Part shown: positions 1 through 8,074 of the stretch, piece by piece | Position numbering within the stretch: the first letter of the stretch is position 1 | Layout of the letters: each line of letters starts with the position of its first letter | Source: Enterovibrio coralii | Lineage (GTDB): Bacteria > Pseudomonadota > Gammaproteobacteria > Enterobacterales > Vibrionaceae | Reading direction: 5' to 3' | Length of the DNA stretch: 64,000 nt | NCBI RefSeq assembly: GCF_001559595.1 | Contig: NZ_LNTY01000062.1 | Span: forward strand, 103,668 to 167,667 | Notes under the pieces: model-generated | Database searches by the model: none | What the model saw: the letters and a program-made list of their open reading frames with translations, nothing else | Told to the model about the DNA's origin: nothing | Program-made: the position numbers and the translations under genes

Positions 1-216
1 CCTCGCCCAGCAGGCGCGGTATCTGGCTTGTTCCTGATTGGTTACGGTACGTTCCGCTTTATCGTGGAGTTCTTCCGTGAGCCTGATGCCCATCTCGGCC
101 TGTTTGGAAACTGGATCAGCATGGGGCAAATTCTGTCCACGCCAATGATTATTGGTGGTGTGCTTATGATGGTCTGGGCGTATCGCAAAGGTCAAAGCGC
201 AGCGCGCTCTGTATAG
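1..216 (+). CDS. lgt: Prolipoprotein diacylglyceryl transferase, C-terminal part
   Basis: The frame is open from base 1, so the gene begins outside the window. About 71 C-terminal residues remain, with the YGTFRFIVEFFREPD segment and a last hydrophobic helix (GGVLMMVWAY) ending in a basic tail, as in Lgt. The family is an inner-membrane enzyme that moves a diacylglyceryl group from phosphatidylglycerol to the lipobox cysteine of prolipoproteins, the first step of lipoprotein maturation. Its substrates would include the NlpI and OmpA-like lipoproteins encoded further along. A terminator follows, then thyA on the same strand, the usual lgt-thyA order in gammaproteobacteria. The catalytic core is not visible. 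Confidence 0.93.
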   Translation, partial: PRPAGAVSGLFLIGYGTFRFIVEFFREPDAHLGLFGNWISMGQILSTPMIIGGVLMMVWAYRKGQSAARSV

Positions 217-228
217 TCTTTTATTTTT

Positions 229-260
229 AGCCGCAGTCTGTCTGCGGCTTTTGTTTTTAG
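229..260 (+). terminator. Intrinsic terminator after lgt
   Basis: A 7-bp GC-rich stem (GCCGCAG/CTGCGGC, 230-236 and 242-248) with a 5-nt loop is followed by a T-rich tract. It lies in the short lgt-thyA gap, so thyA may be only partly co-transcribed with lgt. Confidence 0.75.
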
Positions 261-303
261 TCATCCCAAGGTTTTACCAACAGGGTTTAAGTAAGGAAGA
301 ATC

Positions 304-1143
304 ATGAAGCAATATCTTGATTTAATGCAGGATATCATCGACAACGGCAGTGACCGCGGCGACCGCACTGGTGTGGGCACGCGTTCTGTATTTGGCCGCC
401 AATTGCGTTTCGATCTCAGCGAAGGTTTTCCGATGCTGACCACCAAGAAACTCTATACCCGCGCCATTATTCATGAGTTGCTGTGGTTTCTAAACGGTGA
501 CACCAACATTAAATACCTTCAAGAAAATAGCGTCAGCATTTGGGATGAGTGGGCAACAGAAACGGGCGACCTAGGTCCAGTCTACGGCGCACAATGGCGC
601 TCTTGGGCATGTCCAGACGGTTCAACGGTTGACCAAATTGCCGAGCTGATTGAACAAATCAAAGCCAAGCCAAACTCTCGTCGCCACATTATTACTGCTT
701 GGAACCCTGCTGATTTGCCAAACGAAAGCATTAGCCCACAAGCGAATGTGGATGAAGGCAAAATGGCACTGGCACCTTGCCATTGCTTGTTCCAGTTCTA
801 CGTTGCGGATGGCAAGCTTTCTTGTCAGCTCTACCAACGCAGCGCGGATTACTTCTTGGGTGTACCGTTTAACATCGCCAGCTATGCGTTGCTGACCCAC
901 ATGATTGCGCAGCAGTGTGATTTGGAAGTCGGTGACTTCGTTCATACCTTTGGAGATGTTCACCTGTACCACAACCACCTGACGGACGACATTGTTTACG
1001 AGCAGCTGAAACGTGAACCAGGAAAACGTCCAACGTTGAAAATTAATCGCAAGCCAGCTTCTATCTTTGACTACAAATTGGAAGACTTTGAGATTGAAGG
1101 TTACGAAGCTCAGCCAACCATAAAAGCACCTATTGCTATCTAA
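304..1143 (+). CDS. thyA: Thymidylate synthase
   Basis: ThyA converts dUMP and 5,10-methylene-tetrahydrofolate to dTMP and dihydrofolate in the cytosol; it is the main route to thymidylate. The 279-residue product shows the N-terminal DRTGVGT folate/phosphate loop (about 20-26), the catalytic cysteine in the ALAPCH motif (Cys159) and the FNIASYALLTHM and DVHLYHNH substrate-binding segments. It is about 15 residues longer than the 264-residue E. coli enzyme because of an insert before the catalytic loop (about 138-153); from memory, Vibrio homologues carry a similar insert. The ATG at 304 has a good AAGGAAG ribosome site. An intrinsic terminator follows. Confidence 0.97.
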   Translation: MKQYLDLMQDIIDNGSDRGDRTGVGTRSVFGRQLRFDLSEGFPMLTTKKLYTRAIIHELLWFLNGDTNIKYLQENSVSIWDEWATETGDLGPVYGAQWRSWACPDGSTVDQIAELIEQIKAKPNSRRHIITAWNPADLPNESISPQANVDEGKMALAPCHCLFQFYVADGKLSCQLYQRSADYFLGVPFNIASYALLTHMIAQQCDLEVGDFVHTFGDVHLYHNHLTDDIVYEQLKREPGKRPTLKINRKPASIFDYKLEDFEIEGYEAQPTIKAPIAI

Positions 1144-1178
1144 CTGACGCGATTGCAGCGACAAATATTCATTAAAAT

Positions 1179-1203
1179 GCCGGGGATTCTCCCGGCTTTT
1201 TTA
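1179..1203 (+). terminator. Intrinsic terminator after thyA
   Basis: A 6-bp stem (GCCGGG/CCCGGC) with a 6-nt loop is followed by six T residues, 36 bp after the thyA stop. The rest of the gap to the next terminator (1204-1410) shows no gene or clear signal to me. Confidence 0.85.
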
Positions 1204-1410
1204 TTGCCTGTGCAATTTGGTCGCCGTTTATCGCTCTCTAATGCGCGGAGAGGAGAGTAGGAGGTTTAGGTGAATCATGTTGAGGTGAATCGTGTGCGGT
1301 GCAACACGGTGCCATAGCGGCGCATATTTCGGGAAGAGGAAGGCGGGGAAATTTCAGGTTGTGGGGAAGTGTTTTGATAGAACCTTATCGGGGGCTAACA
1401 CCTTGCCCAT

Positions 1411-1445
1411 AAAAAAAACGCCCGCAATGTGCGGGCGTTTTCTTT
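1411..1445 (-). terminator. Terminator after nptA (bidirectional)
   Basis: A 7-bp stem (CGCCCGC/GCGGGCG) with a 5-nt loop is flanked by an A-run on one side and a T-run on the other. It can stop minus-strand nptA transcription and also back up the thyA terminator from the other side. Confidence 0.85.
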
Positions 1446-1465
1446 TGATTCTGCTTAGCGATTGC

Positions 1466-2611
1466 TTATTGCGTTACCAGCATTACCAGAGACGGGATTG
1501 CGATGAATACCAGACCTAGGTAAGCCACAACGGCCAGCTTGCTCTTCGCAGCTGCGTTGCCCAGCATCTCTGCGCACTTCAGTGGAATCTCACGCAGGAA
1601 CGGAGTACCGAAGATCAGCAGGGTTGCCATGATGTTGAACGCCAAGTGTACCAGTGCAATTTGCAGTGCGAAAATCGCGTTAGGACCGGTAACCGCTGTC
1701 GCTGCCAGCAGTGCAGTAATACATGTACCGATGTTTGCACCCAGAGTGAACGGGTATACATCACGTACTTTCAGAACGTTAGTGCCAACCAGTGGAACCA
1801 TCAGGCTAGTCGTTGTAGAAGAAGACTGAACCAGAATCGTTACCAGAGTACCTGACAGGATACCGTGGATTGGACCGCGACCGATTGCGTTGTGCAGCAT
1901 GTCTTTTGCACGGCCAACCATCAGAGAGCGCATCAGTTTGCCCATCATAGTGATAGAAGCAAAGATCAGAGCGATACCGATAAGAGCCAGTGCAACGCCA
2001 CCCCAGCTACCTGGTAGGAAAGACAGCATGTCTTTTGTACCGCTTACCAGAGGCTTGGTGATTGGACCCATGAAGTCCAGACCTTTCATGCTCAGGCTAC
2101 CGTCGAACATCAACGGTGCTACCAGCCAGCTAGAAATTTTGTCTAGCAGACCAAACGCCATTTCCAAAGGAAGGAAAATAGCAACTGCAATCAGGTTAAA
2201 GAAGTCGTGTACGGTTGCACAGGTAAATGCACGGCGGAACTCGTCTTTGCAGCGCGCGTGACCTAGGCTAACCAAAGTGTTAGTTACGGTAGTACCGATG
2301 TTGGCACCCATAACCATAGGAATCGCAGTTTCTACTGGCAAGCCACCGGCTACCAGACCAACAATGATAGAAGTAACAGTACTAGAAGATTGGATCAGTG
2401 CAGTTGCAACGATACCGATCATCAGACCTGCTACAGGGTGAGACGCGAATTCGAACAGCGTTTTTGCTTCGTCGCCAGCTGCCCATTTAAAACCACTACC
2501 AACCATTGATACTGCCAGAAGCAGTACATAAAGCATCAGCGCCAGGTTGGCCCAACGTACCCAATTCTTAGAGCTGTTAATCGGTGCAGCAGTAGAAGCT
2601 TGGGATGTCAT
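1466..2611 (-). CDS. nptA: Na+/phosphate symporter, NptA type
   Basis: A 381-residue polytopic inner-membrane protein of the Na/Pi cotransporter family (SLC34-like), close in length to the NptA proteins of Vibrio. It shows the internal repeat typical of the family: a QSSST motif at 74-78 with a GANIGT segment after it, and a second QSSST at 262-266 followed by another GANIGT. The expected job is sodium-driven uptake of inorganic phosphate, in keeping with the sodium-based physiology also suggested by nhaA next door. The ATG at 2611 is preceded by GGAG. PhoB-like half-sites lie just upstream (2620-2652). The gene is divergent from nhaA. Confidence 0.92.
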   Translation of the reverse strand: MTSQASTAAPINSSKNWVRWANLALMLYVLLLAVSMVGSGFKWAAGDEAKTLFEFASHPVAGLMIGIVATALIQSSSTVTSIIVGLVAGGLPVETAIPMVMGANIGTTVTNTLVSLGHARCKDEFRRAFTCATVHDFFNLIAVAIFLPLEMAFGLLDKISSWLVAPLMFDGSLSMKGLDFMGPITKPLVSGTKDMLSFLPGSWGGVALALIGIALIFASITMMGKLMRSLMVGRAKDMLHNAIGRGPIHGILSGTLVTILVQSSSTTTSLMVPLVGTNVLKVRDVYPFTLGANIGTCITALLAATAVTGPNAIFALQIALVHLAFNIMATLLIFGTPFLREIPLKCAEMLGNAAAKSKLAVVAYLGLVFIAIPSLVMLVTQ

Positions 2612-2619
2612 AAAGAAAT

Positions 2620-2652
2620 CTCCGTGACAGTTATATGTCAGATTTGTGTCAA
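2620..2652 (-). promoter_or_regulatory. Candidate Pho box, three direct half-sites
   Basis: Read on the minus strand, three copies of (C/T)TG(A/T)CA occur at an exact 11-bp period: TTGACA (2647-2652), CTGACA (2636-2641) and CTGTCA (2625-2630). The last two form an 18-bp match, 2624-2641, that differs from the textbook Pho box CTGTCATAAAACTGTCAC at two positions. PhoB control of a phosphate transporter makes sense. The box ends only 12 bp before the nptA ATG, closer than expected for an activator overlapping a -35 element, so its role is uncertain. Confidence 0.5.
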
Positions 2653-3036
2653 TGAATGAATCTGGCGCGGATATTAGGCATGAAATATTTCACTAATATT
2701 ACAGTTTTGCGTCGAGGCAGCCCCCATTGCTAAGAAGGGGTGTAAAGTTGGCGTGATGACACATATTTTTCTTATAAATTACATGTGTTTATGGGCTATA
2801 TTTGTAGTGGTTTATTTGTGGTTATTTTTTGCGCGATCGCACTATTTTGAGTGAAAAAAGCAGAAATTTGCGGTCTGAATTATGACAGATGACAAATTCA
2901 CCTTGCGAAAAAAGTGATGTTTAAGGTTGTATTGTTCGGATATTCCGAGGTTTAATCTCCGAACAACCGATTTTTATTAATTGAGCTTCGGTGCCTAGAC
3001 TATTATGGATAACTATTTATATATGGAGTGCTTTAA
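2653..3036. other. nptA-nhaA divergent intergenic region
   Basis: An AT-rich stretch with no ORF that I can support. It holds an inverted repeat GTTCGGA/TCCGAAC (2934-2940 and 2958-2964). A weak possible sigma70 promoter for nhaA follows: TTGAGC at 2981-2986 and TATGGA after a 17-bp gap. The nhaA ribosome site GGAG precedes its ATG. Confidence 0.4.
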
Positions 3037-4227
3037 ATGACTGATGCAATTCGTCAGTTTATGAAGATGGAATCAGCCGGTGGCTTGGTTCTGATTGTTG
3101 CTGCGATTTTGGCGATCATCATTGCCAACTCACCATTGCAGCCACTGTATGACGGTGCGCTTCATACATACGTTGCAGGCTTGTCGATTGGTCACTGGAT
3201 CAATGATGGCCTGATGGCAATCTTCTTCTTACTGATCGGTCTCGAAGTGAAGCGTGAGCTGATCGAAGGTGCTCTGAATACCAAGGAAAAGGCGATTTTC
3301 CCTGCTATCGCTGCTGTCGGCGGTATGTTGGCACCGGCTTTGGTTTACTTGGCATTTAATGCAGGCGACCCGGTAACAGCTAATGGCTGGGCGATTCCAG
3401 CAGCGACGGACATTGCATTCGCGCTGGGTGTTATGGCTTTGCTGGGCAAACGCGTTCCGCTGGCACTTAAAGTATTCTTGCTGGCATTGGCAATCATTGA
3501 TGATCTGGGCGTTATCGTCATCATCGCGCTGTTCTACAGCAGCGACTTGTCAGTGACGGCGTTGACTGTTGCATTTATTGCGACCGCTGTGTTGTTCATT
3601 ATGAACGTGAAAAACGTCACAGCGACGCGATGGTACCTGCTGGTGGGTGCGGTATTGTGGCTGAGCGTTCTGAAGTCAGGCGTTCATGCGACCTTGGCAG
3701 GTGTTGTGCTGGGCTTTGTTATCCCGCTTGAGGGTGGCAAAGACGGCAAGTCTCCGCTCAAAGAGCTGGAGCACGCGATTCACCCTTACGCTGCGTTCTT
3801 GATTCTGCCTATCTTTGCATTCGCGAATGCGGGCGTATCACTGCAAGGTGTTTCGTTTGACAGCTTGACCAACATGCTGCCGATGGGCATTGCAATGGGT
3901 CTGCTGATTGGTAAGCCGCTGGGTATTTTCACCTTCAGTTGGGTTGCTGTGAAAATGGGCGTTGCACGCCTACCGGAAAGCGTAAACTTTAAGCAAATCT
4001 TTGCTGTATCCCTGTTGTGTGGGATTGGCTTTACGATGTCCATCTTTATATCGTCTCTGGCGTTTGTGGGCGTCGACCAAAGCTACATTACGTTATCACG
4101 ACTGGGTATCCTAATTGGTTCAACAGTCTCGGCTCTTGCAGGTTACGCCCTGCTAAATGCTGTATTGCCGAAATCGAGTGAGGTGGAGGAAGATAGCGAT
4201 GAGAAGAACGTTAGCATTGATTATTAG
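3037..4227 (+). CDS. nhaA: Na+/H+ antiporter NhaA
   Basis: NhaA is an electrogenic inner-membrane antiporter that expels one Na+ (or Li+) for two H+ and sets sodium tolerance and alkaline pH homeostasis. The 396-residue product has the ion-binding aspartates: Asp125 in the AATDIAFALG segment and Asp155-Asp156 in AIIDDLGVI, plus the conserved lysine in LLIGKPLGIF of helix X. The N-terminal FMKMESAGG start and about 12 membrane segments fit the family. The ATG has a GGAG site. Its 3' end overlaps the start of a small exported-protein gene, and its regulator nhaR lies just beyond, so the three form a local sodium-response unit. Confidence 0.97.
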   Translation: MTDAIRQFMKMESAGGLVLIVAAILAIIIANSPLQPLYDGALHTYVAGLSIGHWINDGLMAIFFLLIGLEVKRELIEGALNTKEKAIFPAIAAVGGMLAPALVYLAFNAGDPVTANGWAIPAATDIAFALGVMALLGKRVPLALKVFLLALAIIDDLGVIVIIALFYSSDLSVTALTVAFIATAVLFIMNVKNVTATRWYLLVGAVLWLSVLKSGVHATLAGVVLGFVIPLEGGKDGKSPLKELEHAIHPYAAFLILPIFAFANAGVSLQGVSFDSLTNMLPMGIAMGLLIGKPLGIFTFSWVAVKMGVARLPESVNFKQIFAVSLLCGIGFTMSIFISSLAFVGVDQSYITLSRLGILIGSTVSALAGYALLNAVLPKSSEVEEDSDEKNVSIDY

Positions 4228-4471
4228 CGGTGTTGTATTTACCGCGCCAGTCATAGCAATGGACAAATACGCGCATTGCTTCGAAGATAACTCTACTGAA
4301 ATCTGTAAGGCCTTCATGGCGGGAATGGAAGTAGAAAAGTCTGGCGAGGTAGTGACAGAGAAAGCGAGTCTGTCACCAACCAGCTTTGATAAAGACAGCC
4401 TTTTAGGCCGCGCTCTGGAGCAAAGAGCGGGAGAACGAGTCAGAACCTCGGTACTGACAAAGAAAGGCTAG
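4199..4471 (+). CDS. Small exported protein of unknown function, 90 aa
   Basis: I do not recognise a family. The ORF starts inside the end of nhaA (29-bp overlap) with a good AGGAAG site 6-7 bp before ATG 4199, which argues for translation coupled to nhaA. The first 20 residues look like a Sec signal peptide: MRRT, then a hydrophobic stretch LALIISGVVF, with likely cleavage after PVIA. The mature part of about 70 residues is polar and has two cysteines nine apart (CFEDNSTEIC) that could form a disulfide in the periplasm. A strong terminator follows, closing the nhaA unit. A function in sodium or pH stress is only guilt by association. Confidence 0.75.
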   Translation: MRRTLALIISGVVFTAPVIAMDKYAHCFEDNSTEICKAFMAGMEVEKSGEVVTEKASLSPTSFDKDSLLGRALEQRAGERVRTSVLTKKG

Positions 4472-4486
4472 TACCGCAAGAATAAG

Positions 4487-4526
4487 AGCGTCAGAATTGC
4501 CAATAGCGTGATTCTGACGCTTTTTT
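4487..4526 (+). terminator. Strong intrinsic terminator before nhaR
   Basis: A perfect 11-bp stem (AGCGTCAGAAT/ATTCTGACGCT) with a 13-nt loop runs into six T residues. It separates the nhaA unit from nhaR, whose ATG is only 11 bp further on, so nhaR is probably served by read-through or by a promoter inside this region. Confidence 0.85.
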
Positions 4527-4537
4527 GTTGGATAGAT

Positions 4538-5424
4538 ATGTCACACCTAAACTACAACCACCTCTATTACTTCTGGATGGTCTGCAAACAAGGTTCTGTT
4601 ACCAAGCAGCCGAGGCTCTCTTTCTAACGCCACAGACCGTGACAGGACAGATACGCGCGCTTGAAGAGCGACTCAACGGTCGTCTGACCAAACGAGCGGG
4701 TCGAAATGTCGAACCGACCGAGCTAGGCCAGCTTGTCTTTAAATACGCGGACAAGATGTTTGGCCTTAGCTACGAAATGCTCGATATCGTGAATTACAGC
4801 CAGCGAGAAAACCAGCTGTTCGATGTGGGCGTGGCAGATGCACTCTCCAAGCACCTTGTCAGTCGCGTGCTGTTGAAAGCCATTCCTGAAGATGAAGGTA
4901 TCCACCTTCGCTGTTTTGAATCGACCCACGAAATGCTGCTTGAGCAGCTTAGTCAGCACAAGCTGGATATGATCTTGTCAGATTGTCCTGTGGATTCAGC
5001 ACAAAGCCCTGGCTTATTTAGTGTGAAAATTGGCGAAAGCCTGATGAGCTTTTTCTGCTCTGGCAGCACGGCCAATAAACCGTTTCCCGCCATTATTGAA
5101 GACTACAAGCTTTTGATCCCGGGTAGCCGCACGGCAATGGGGCGCAAGCTGATGCATTGGTTCGACAGCCAGGGGATCACCCCAAATATCTTGGGAGAGT
5201 TTGATGACGCAGCGTTGATGAAGGCATTTGGTGCCAGCCATCAGGCCATGTTTGTCGCACCGACGTTCTATTCCGCCGATGTTCTAGACCTTCCTAATAT
5301 ACGCGAAATCGCAAAGGTGAAAGAGCTTAAGGAAGAGTACTATGTGATATTTGCTGAGAGGATGATTCAACATCCTGCGGTCAAGCGGATATGCGAAGCG
5401 GACTTTGGAAAACTCTTTCATTAG
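4538..5424 (+). CDS. nhaR: LysR-family activator of nhaA (frameshift in sequence)
   Basis: NhaR is the LysR-type regulator that activates nhaA in response to Na+. From ATG 4538 the protein begins [13 protein letters not shown], as in E. coli NhaR, but the frame breaks after codon 23. Restoring one G at 4606 (AAG-GCA for AAGCA) rejoins [13 protein letters not shown] and the helix-turn-helix segment [11 protein letters not shown]. The C-terminal effector domain is intact, with [33 protein letters not shown] and [14 protein letters not shown], all highly like the E. coli protein. The break fits the window-wide pattern of single-base losses and is probably a sequencing error. An alternative upstream start at 4525 gives an N-terminus unlike LysR proteins. 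Confidence 0.93.
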
Positions 5425-5538
5425 TCAGAAAACTTTCTAATTCCATTCTTAAACGCAGAGCATTGTCACGCTTTTGATCGGTGTTACACTTAAATTAAAA
5501 CAAACAGTCTGTTAGGTGAACAACGTTAGGCAGTAAGT

Positions 5539-5832
5539 ATGGATTTAAAACAGATGCAAGAAACAGGGCCGCAGGCCGTGCAGTTGTTGAAGGCAATGGC
5601 AAACGAGCGAAGACTCTTCATTCTCTGTTATTTACTAGAGGGGGAGATGTCAGTAGGGACACTCAGCGAGAAGCTGCAGCTTAGTCAGTCCGCTCTTTCT
5701 CAGCATCTGGCATGGTTACGCCGAGACGGCCTCGTCGCGACAAGAAAAGAAGCACAGACGGTCTATTATTCACTAAAGAGTGTAGAGGTGCAGACATTGA
5801 TGTCGACGCTTCACCAGCTGTATTGCAAGTGA
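5539..5832 (+). CDS. hlyU: ArsR/SmtB-family regulator HlyU
   Basis: A 97-residue winged-helix regulator of the ArsR/SmtB family. The segment LLKAMANERRLFILCYLL, the recognition helix LSQSALSQHLAWLRRDGLV and the wing TRKEAQTVYYSL match what I recall of Vibrio HlyU, which lifts H-NS silencing of haemolysin and RTX toxin genes and responds to redox or sulfur species. The two cysteines typical of HlyU are present (Cys30 in FILCYLL and Cys96 in the tail LYCK), fitting a redox sensor and not a metal sensor. The position between nhaR and rpsT agrees with Vibrionaceae gene order. It ends at a bidirectional terminator shared with rpsT. Confidence 0.9.
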   Translation: MDLKQMQETGPQAVQLLKAMANERRLFILCYLLEGEMSVGTLSEKLQLSQSALSQHLAWLRRDGLVATRKEAQTVYYSLKSVEVQTLMSTLHQLYCK

Positions 5833-5847
5833 GCAAATTGCAGATAG

Positions 5848-5876
5848 AAAAAAACCGGCGAAAGCCGGTTTTTTTA
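5848..5876. terminator. Bidirectional terminator between hlyU and rpsT
   Basis: An AACCGGC-GAAA-GCCGGTT stem-loop with a stable GNRA-type tetraloop is flanked by an A-run and a T-run, serving the convergent hlyU and rpsT transcripts. Confidence 0.88.
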
Positions 5877-5894
5877 CGTCAAATCAAGCAATAA

Positions 5895-6155
5895 TTACAG
5901 AGCTTTGATTTGAGCAGCCAGAGCAGCTTTATGACGAGCAGCCTTGTTCTTGTGGATCAGGCCTTTAGTAGCCGCGCGATCCAGAATAGGTTGTGCTTCA
6001 GCAAATGCTTTGGTTGCTGCTTCTTTATCGCCAGTTGCAATAGCAGCGATAGTTTTTTTCAGGTAGGTGCGCATCATAGAGCGACGGCTTGCATTGTGCT
6101 GGCGACGCTTTTCAGATTGGATTGCACGCTTCTTAGCAGATTTGATATTCGCCAA
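5895..6155 (-). CDS. rpsT: 30S ribosomal protein S20
   Basis: S20 binds 16S rRNA during assembly of the small subunit. The 86-residue lysine/arginine-rich product begins ANIKSAKKRAIQSEKRR and contains NASRRSMMRTYLKK and the conserved KGLIHKNKAARHKA segment. I set the start at a UUG codon (6153-6155), because ANIKSAKKR is the universal N-terminus. E. coli rpsT also uses UUG, where the weak start is tied to autoregulation by free S20. The in-frame upstream ATG would add an unlikely MGVRP extension. The gene is divergent from murJ and convergent with hlyU. Confidence 0.96.
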   Translation of the reverse strand: MANIKSAKKRAIQSEKRRQHNASRRSMMRTYLKKTIAAIATGDKEAATKAFAEAQPILDRAATKGLIHKNKAARHKAALAAQIKAL

Positions 6156-6452
6156 GGGTCTAACTCCCAAATCTTATATTCGGTGACAATTTAAGGCCGA
6201 GGAATATGCCTCGTTTTACCCGAGTTGTCAATTCATTTGTGCAAATATCCGCCGCATAAACCATAGGAATAGCATGTGGCAGACATCGCGGTTAATATGG
6301 CGGCAGATTCTACCAGCATTCTTTGCATGAAGTAAGCCTTTTATCGGTGCTTTTCGCTGTATCTGACACGCTTTTTATCCAACCGTACCGAGCGTGAGAG
6401 AATCCATAAGAATTAGTGTGCTTACTTTGTATCATTTTTAAGGGGTTTATAG

Positions 6453-8012
6453 GTGTCAAAGCGATTACTTCGCTCAGGACTGATCGTGAGCTTTATGACC
6501 ATGGTGTCACGTGTCATGGGGCTTGTTCGTGATGTTGTGATTGCGAATTTGATGGGGGCAGGTGCTGCCGCCGACGTGTTCTTTTTTGCAAATAAAATCC
6601 CGAACTTCCTGCGTCGTCTTTTTGCTGAAGGCGCATTCTCACAAGCGTTTGTGCCTGTGCTTGCCGAGTATCAAGCCAGTGACGATAAGTCGAAAACACG
6701 TGAATTGATTGCGTATGTTTCCGGTACCTTGGGTGTGCTGGTAACAATTGTGACGCTGGTAGGTGTGATTGCCTCTCCTGTCATTACCGCTCTGTTTGGT
6801 ATGGGCTGGTTCGTGGATTGGCTCAATGACGGCCCGTCAGCGCACAAGTTTGAATTGGCGTCGCTGATCCTAAAAGTCACCTTCCCTTATCTTTGGTTTA
6901 TTACCTTTGTTGCCCTGTCAGGCTCAATTCTAAATACGCTAGGGCGGTTTGCGGTCTCTTCTTTCACGCCGGTGTTTTTGAACATCGCCATGATTACTGC
7001 TGCCATCTTTATTGCTCCGCATATGGAGCAGCCCGAAATTGGCCTAGGTATTGGCGTTTTCTTGGGCGGCTTGGTTCAGTTTGCTTTCCAGCTACCGTTT
7101 TTGTATCGCGAAGGCATGCTGGTTCGTCCCAAATGGGGCTGGTCGCACCCTGGCGTAACGAAAATCCGTACCTTGATGATCCCAGCACTCTTCGGTGTGT
7201 CCGTCAGCCAAATCAACTTGCTGCTTGATACCTTTATTGCAAGTTTCTTGGCAACAGGTTCGATTAGCTGGCTTTATTACTCTGACCGCTTGCTTGAATT
7301 CCCGTTGGGCTTATTTGGTATCGCCATCGCTACCGTGATCTTGCCTGCACTGTCGAAAAAGCATGTCGAGCAGTCGTCAGGGCAATTTGCGAGCACCATG
7401 GATTGGGGCGTGCGCATGGTGTTGCTGCTGGGCGCGCCAGCGATGATTGGCATGATTGTGCTGGCAAAACCTATGCTGATGGTGCTGTTTATGCGCGGTG
7501 AGTTTGGGGCGTCAGATGTGGATGCTGCGTCGCTGTCGCTGATTGCGTACTCATCAGGCTTGCTTAACTTTATGCTGATCAAAGTGCTGGCACCGGGTTA
7601 CTACGCGCGTCAGGATACGAAAACGCCAGTACGCTATGGCATCGTGGCCATGGTCAGTAATATGGTGTTTAACCTTATCTTTGCGTATTTCTATGGTTAC
7701 GTGGGGCTTGCGATGGCAACGGCACTGTCTGCCTTTGTGAATGCGGCACTTCTTTACCGTGGTCTTCACAAGCAAGGTGTGTATCGCATCAGTAAAGAAA
7801 CGGCCTTGTTCGCGCTGCGTTTGCTTGTTGGTGTGGTTGTCATGGGTAGCCTTGTTTGGTGGTTGATGCCATCAAATGCCCAGTGGCTGATGATGAGCCT
7901 GTGGGAAAGAACATATAATTTGAGCGGGCTAATTGTTGCTGGAGCAGGCGCTTACCTTGCTTCACTGATGATTTTGGGCCTGAGACCGCGTCATCTTCGA
8001 GCAGAAAGCTGA
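6453..8012 (+). CDS. murJ: Lipid II flippase MurJ
   Basis: MurJ flips undecaprenyl-linked lipid II across the inner membrane for peptidoglycan synthesis and is normally essential. The 519-residue product is a polytopic MOP-superfamily protein with about 14 membrane helices. Characteristic segments are the N-terminal SRVMGLVRDVVIANLMGAG, the FFFANKIPNFLRRLFAEGAFSQ loop with its conserved arginines, and the central GSISWLYYSDRLLEFPLGLFG. The start is a GTG (6453) behind an AGGGG site, giving the normal N-terminus MSKRLLRSG. It lies ahead of ribF as in other gammaproteobacteria. The gap before it (6171-6452) carries the rpsT and murJ promoters; I see no ORF there. Confidence 0.95.
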   Translation: MSKRLLRSGLIVSFMTMVSRVMGLVRDVVIANLMGAGAAADVFFFANKIPNFLRRLFAEGAFSQAFVPVLAEYQASDDKSKTRELIAYVSGTLGVLVTIVTLVGVIASPVITALFGMGWFVDWLNDGPSAHKFELASLILKVTFPYLWFITFVALSGSILNTLGRFAVSSFTPVFLNIAMITAAIFIAPHMEQPEIGLGIGVFLGGLVQFAFQLPFLYREGMLVRPKWGWSHPGVTKIRTLMIPALFGVSVSQINLLLDTFIASFLATGSISWLYYSDRLLEFPLGLFGIAIATVILPALSKKHVEQSSGQFASTMDWGVRMVLLLGAPAMIGMIVLAKPMLMVLFMRGEFGASDVDAASLSLIAYSSGLLNFMLIKVLAPGYYARQDTKTPVRYGIVAMVSNMVFNLIFAYFYGYVGLAMATALSAFVNAALLYRGLHKQGVYRISKETALFALRLLVGVVVMGSLVWWLMPSNAQWLMMSLWERTYNLSGLIVAGAGAYLASLMILGLRPRHLRAES

Positions 8013-8074
8013 TTGCATCGTACGATTAGTATATAATCCGTCGGTTTTTTTATGAGGAAAGCAGTTTTACCACT

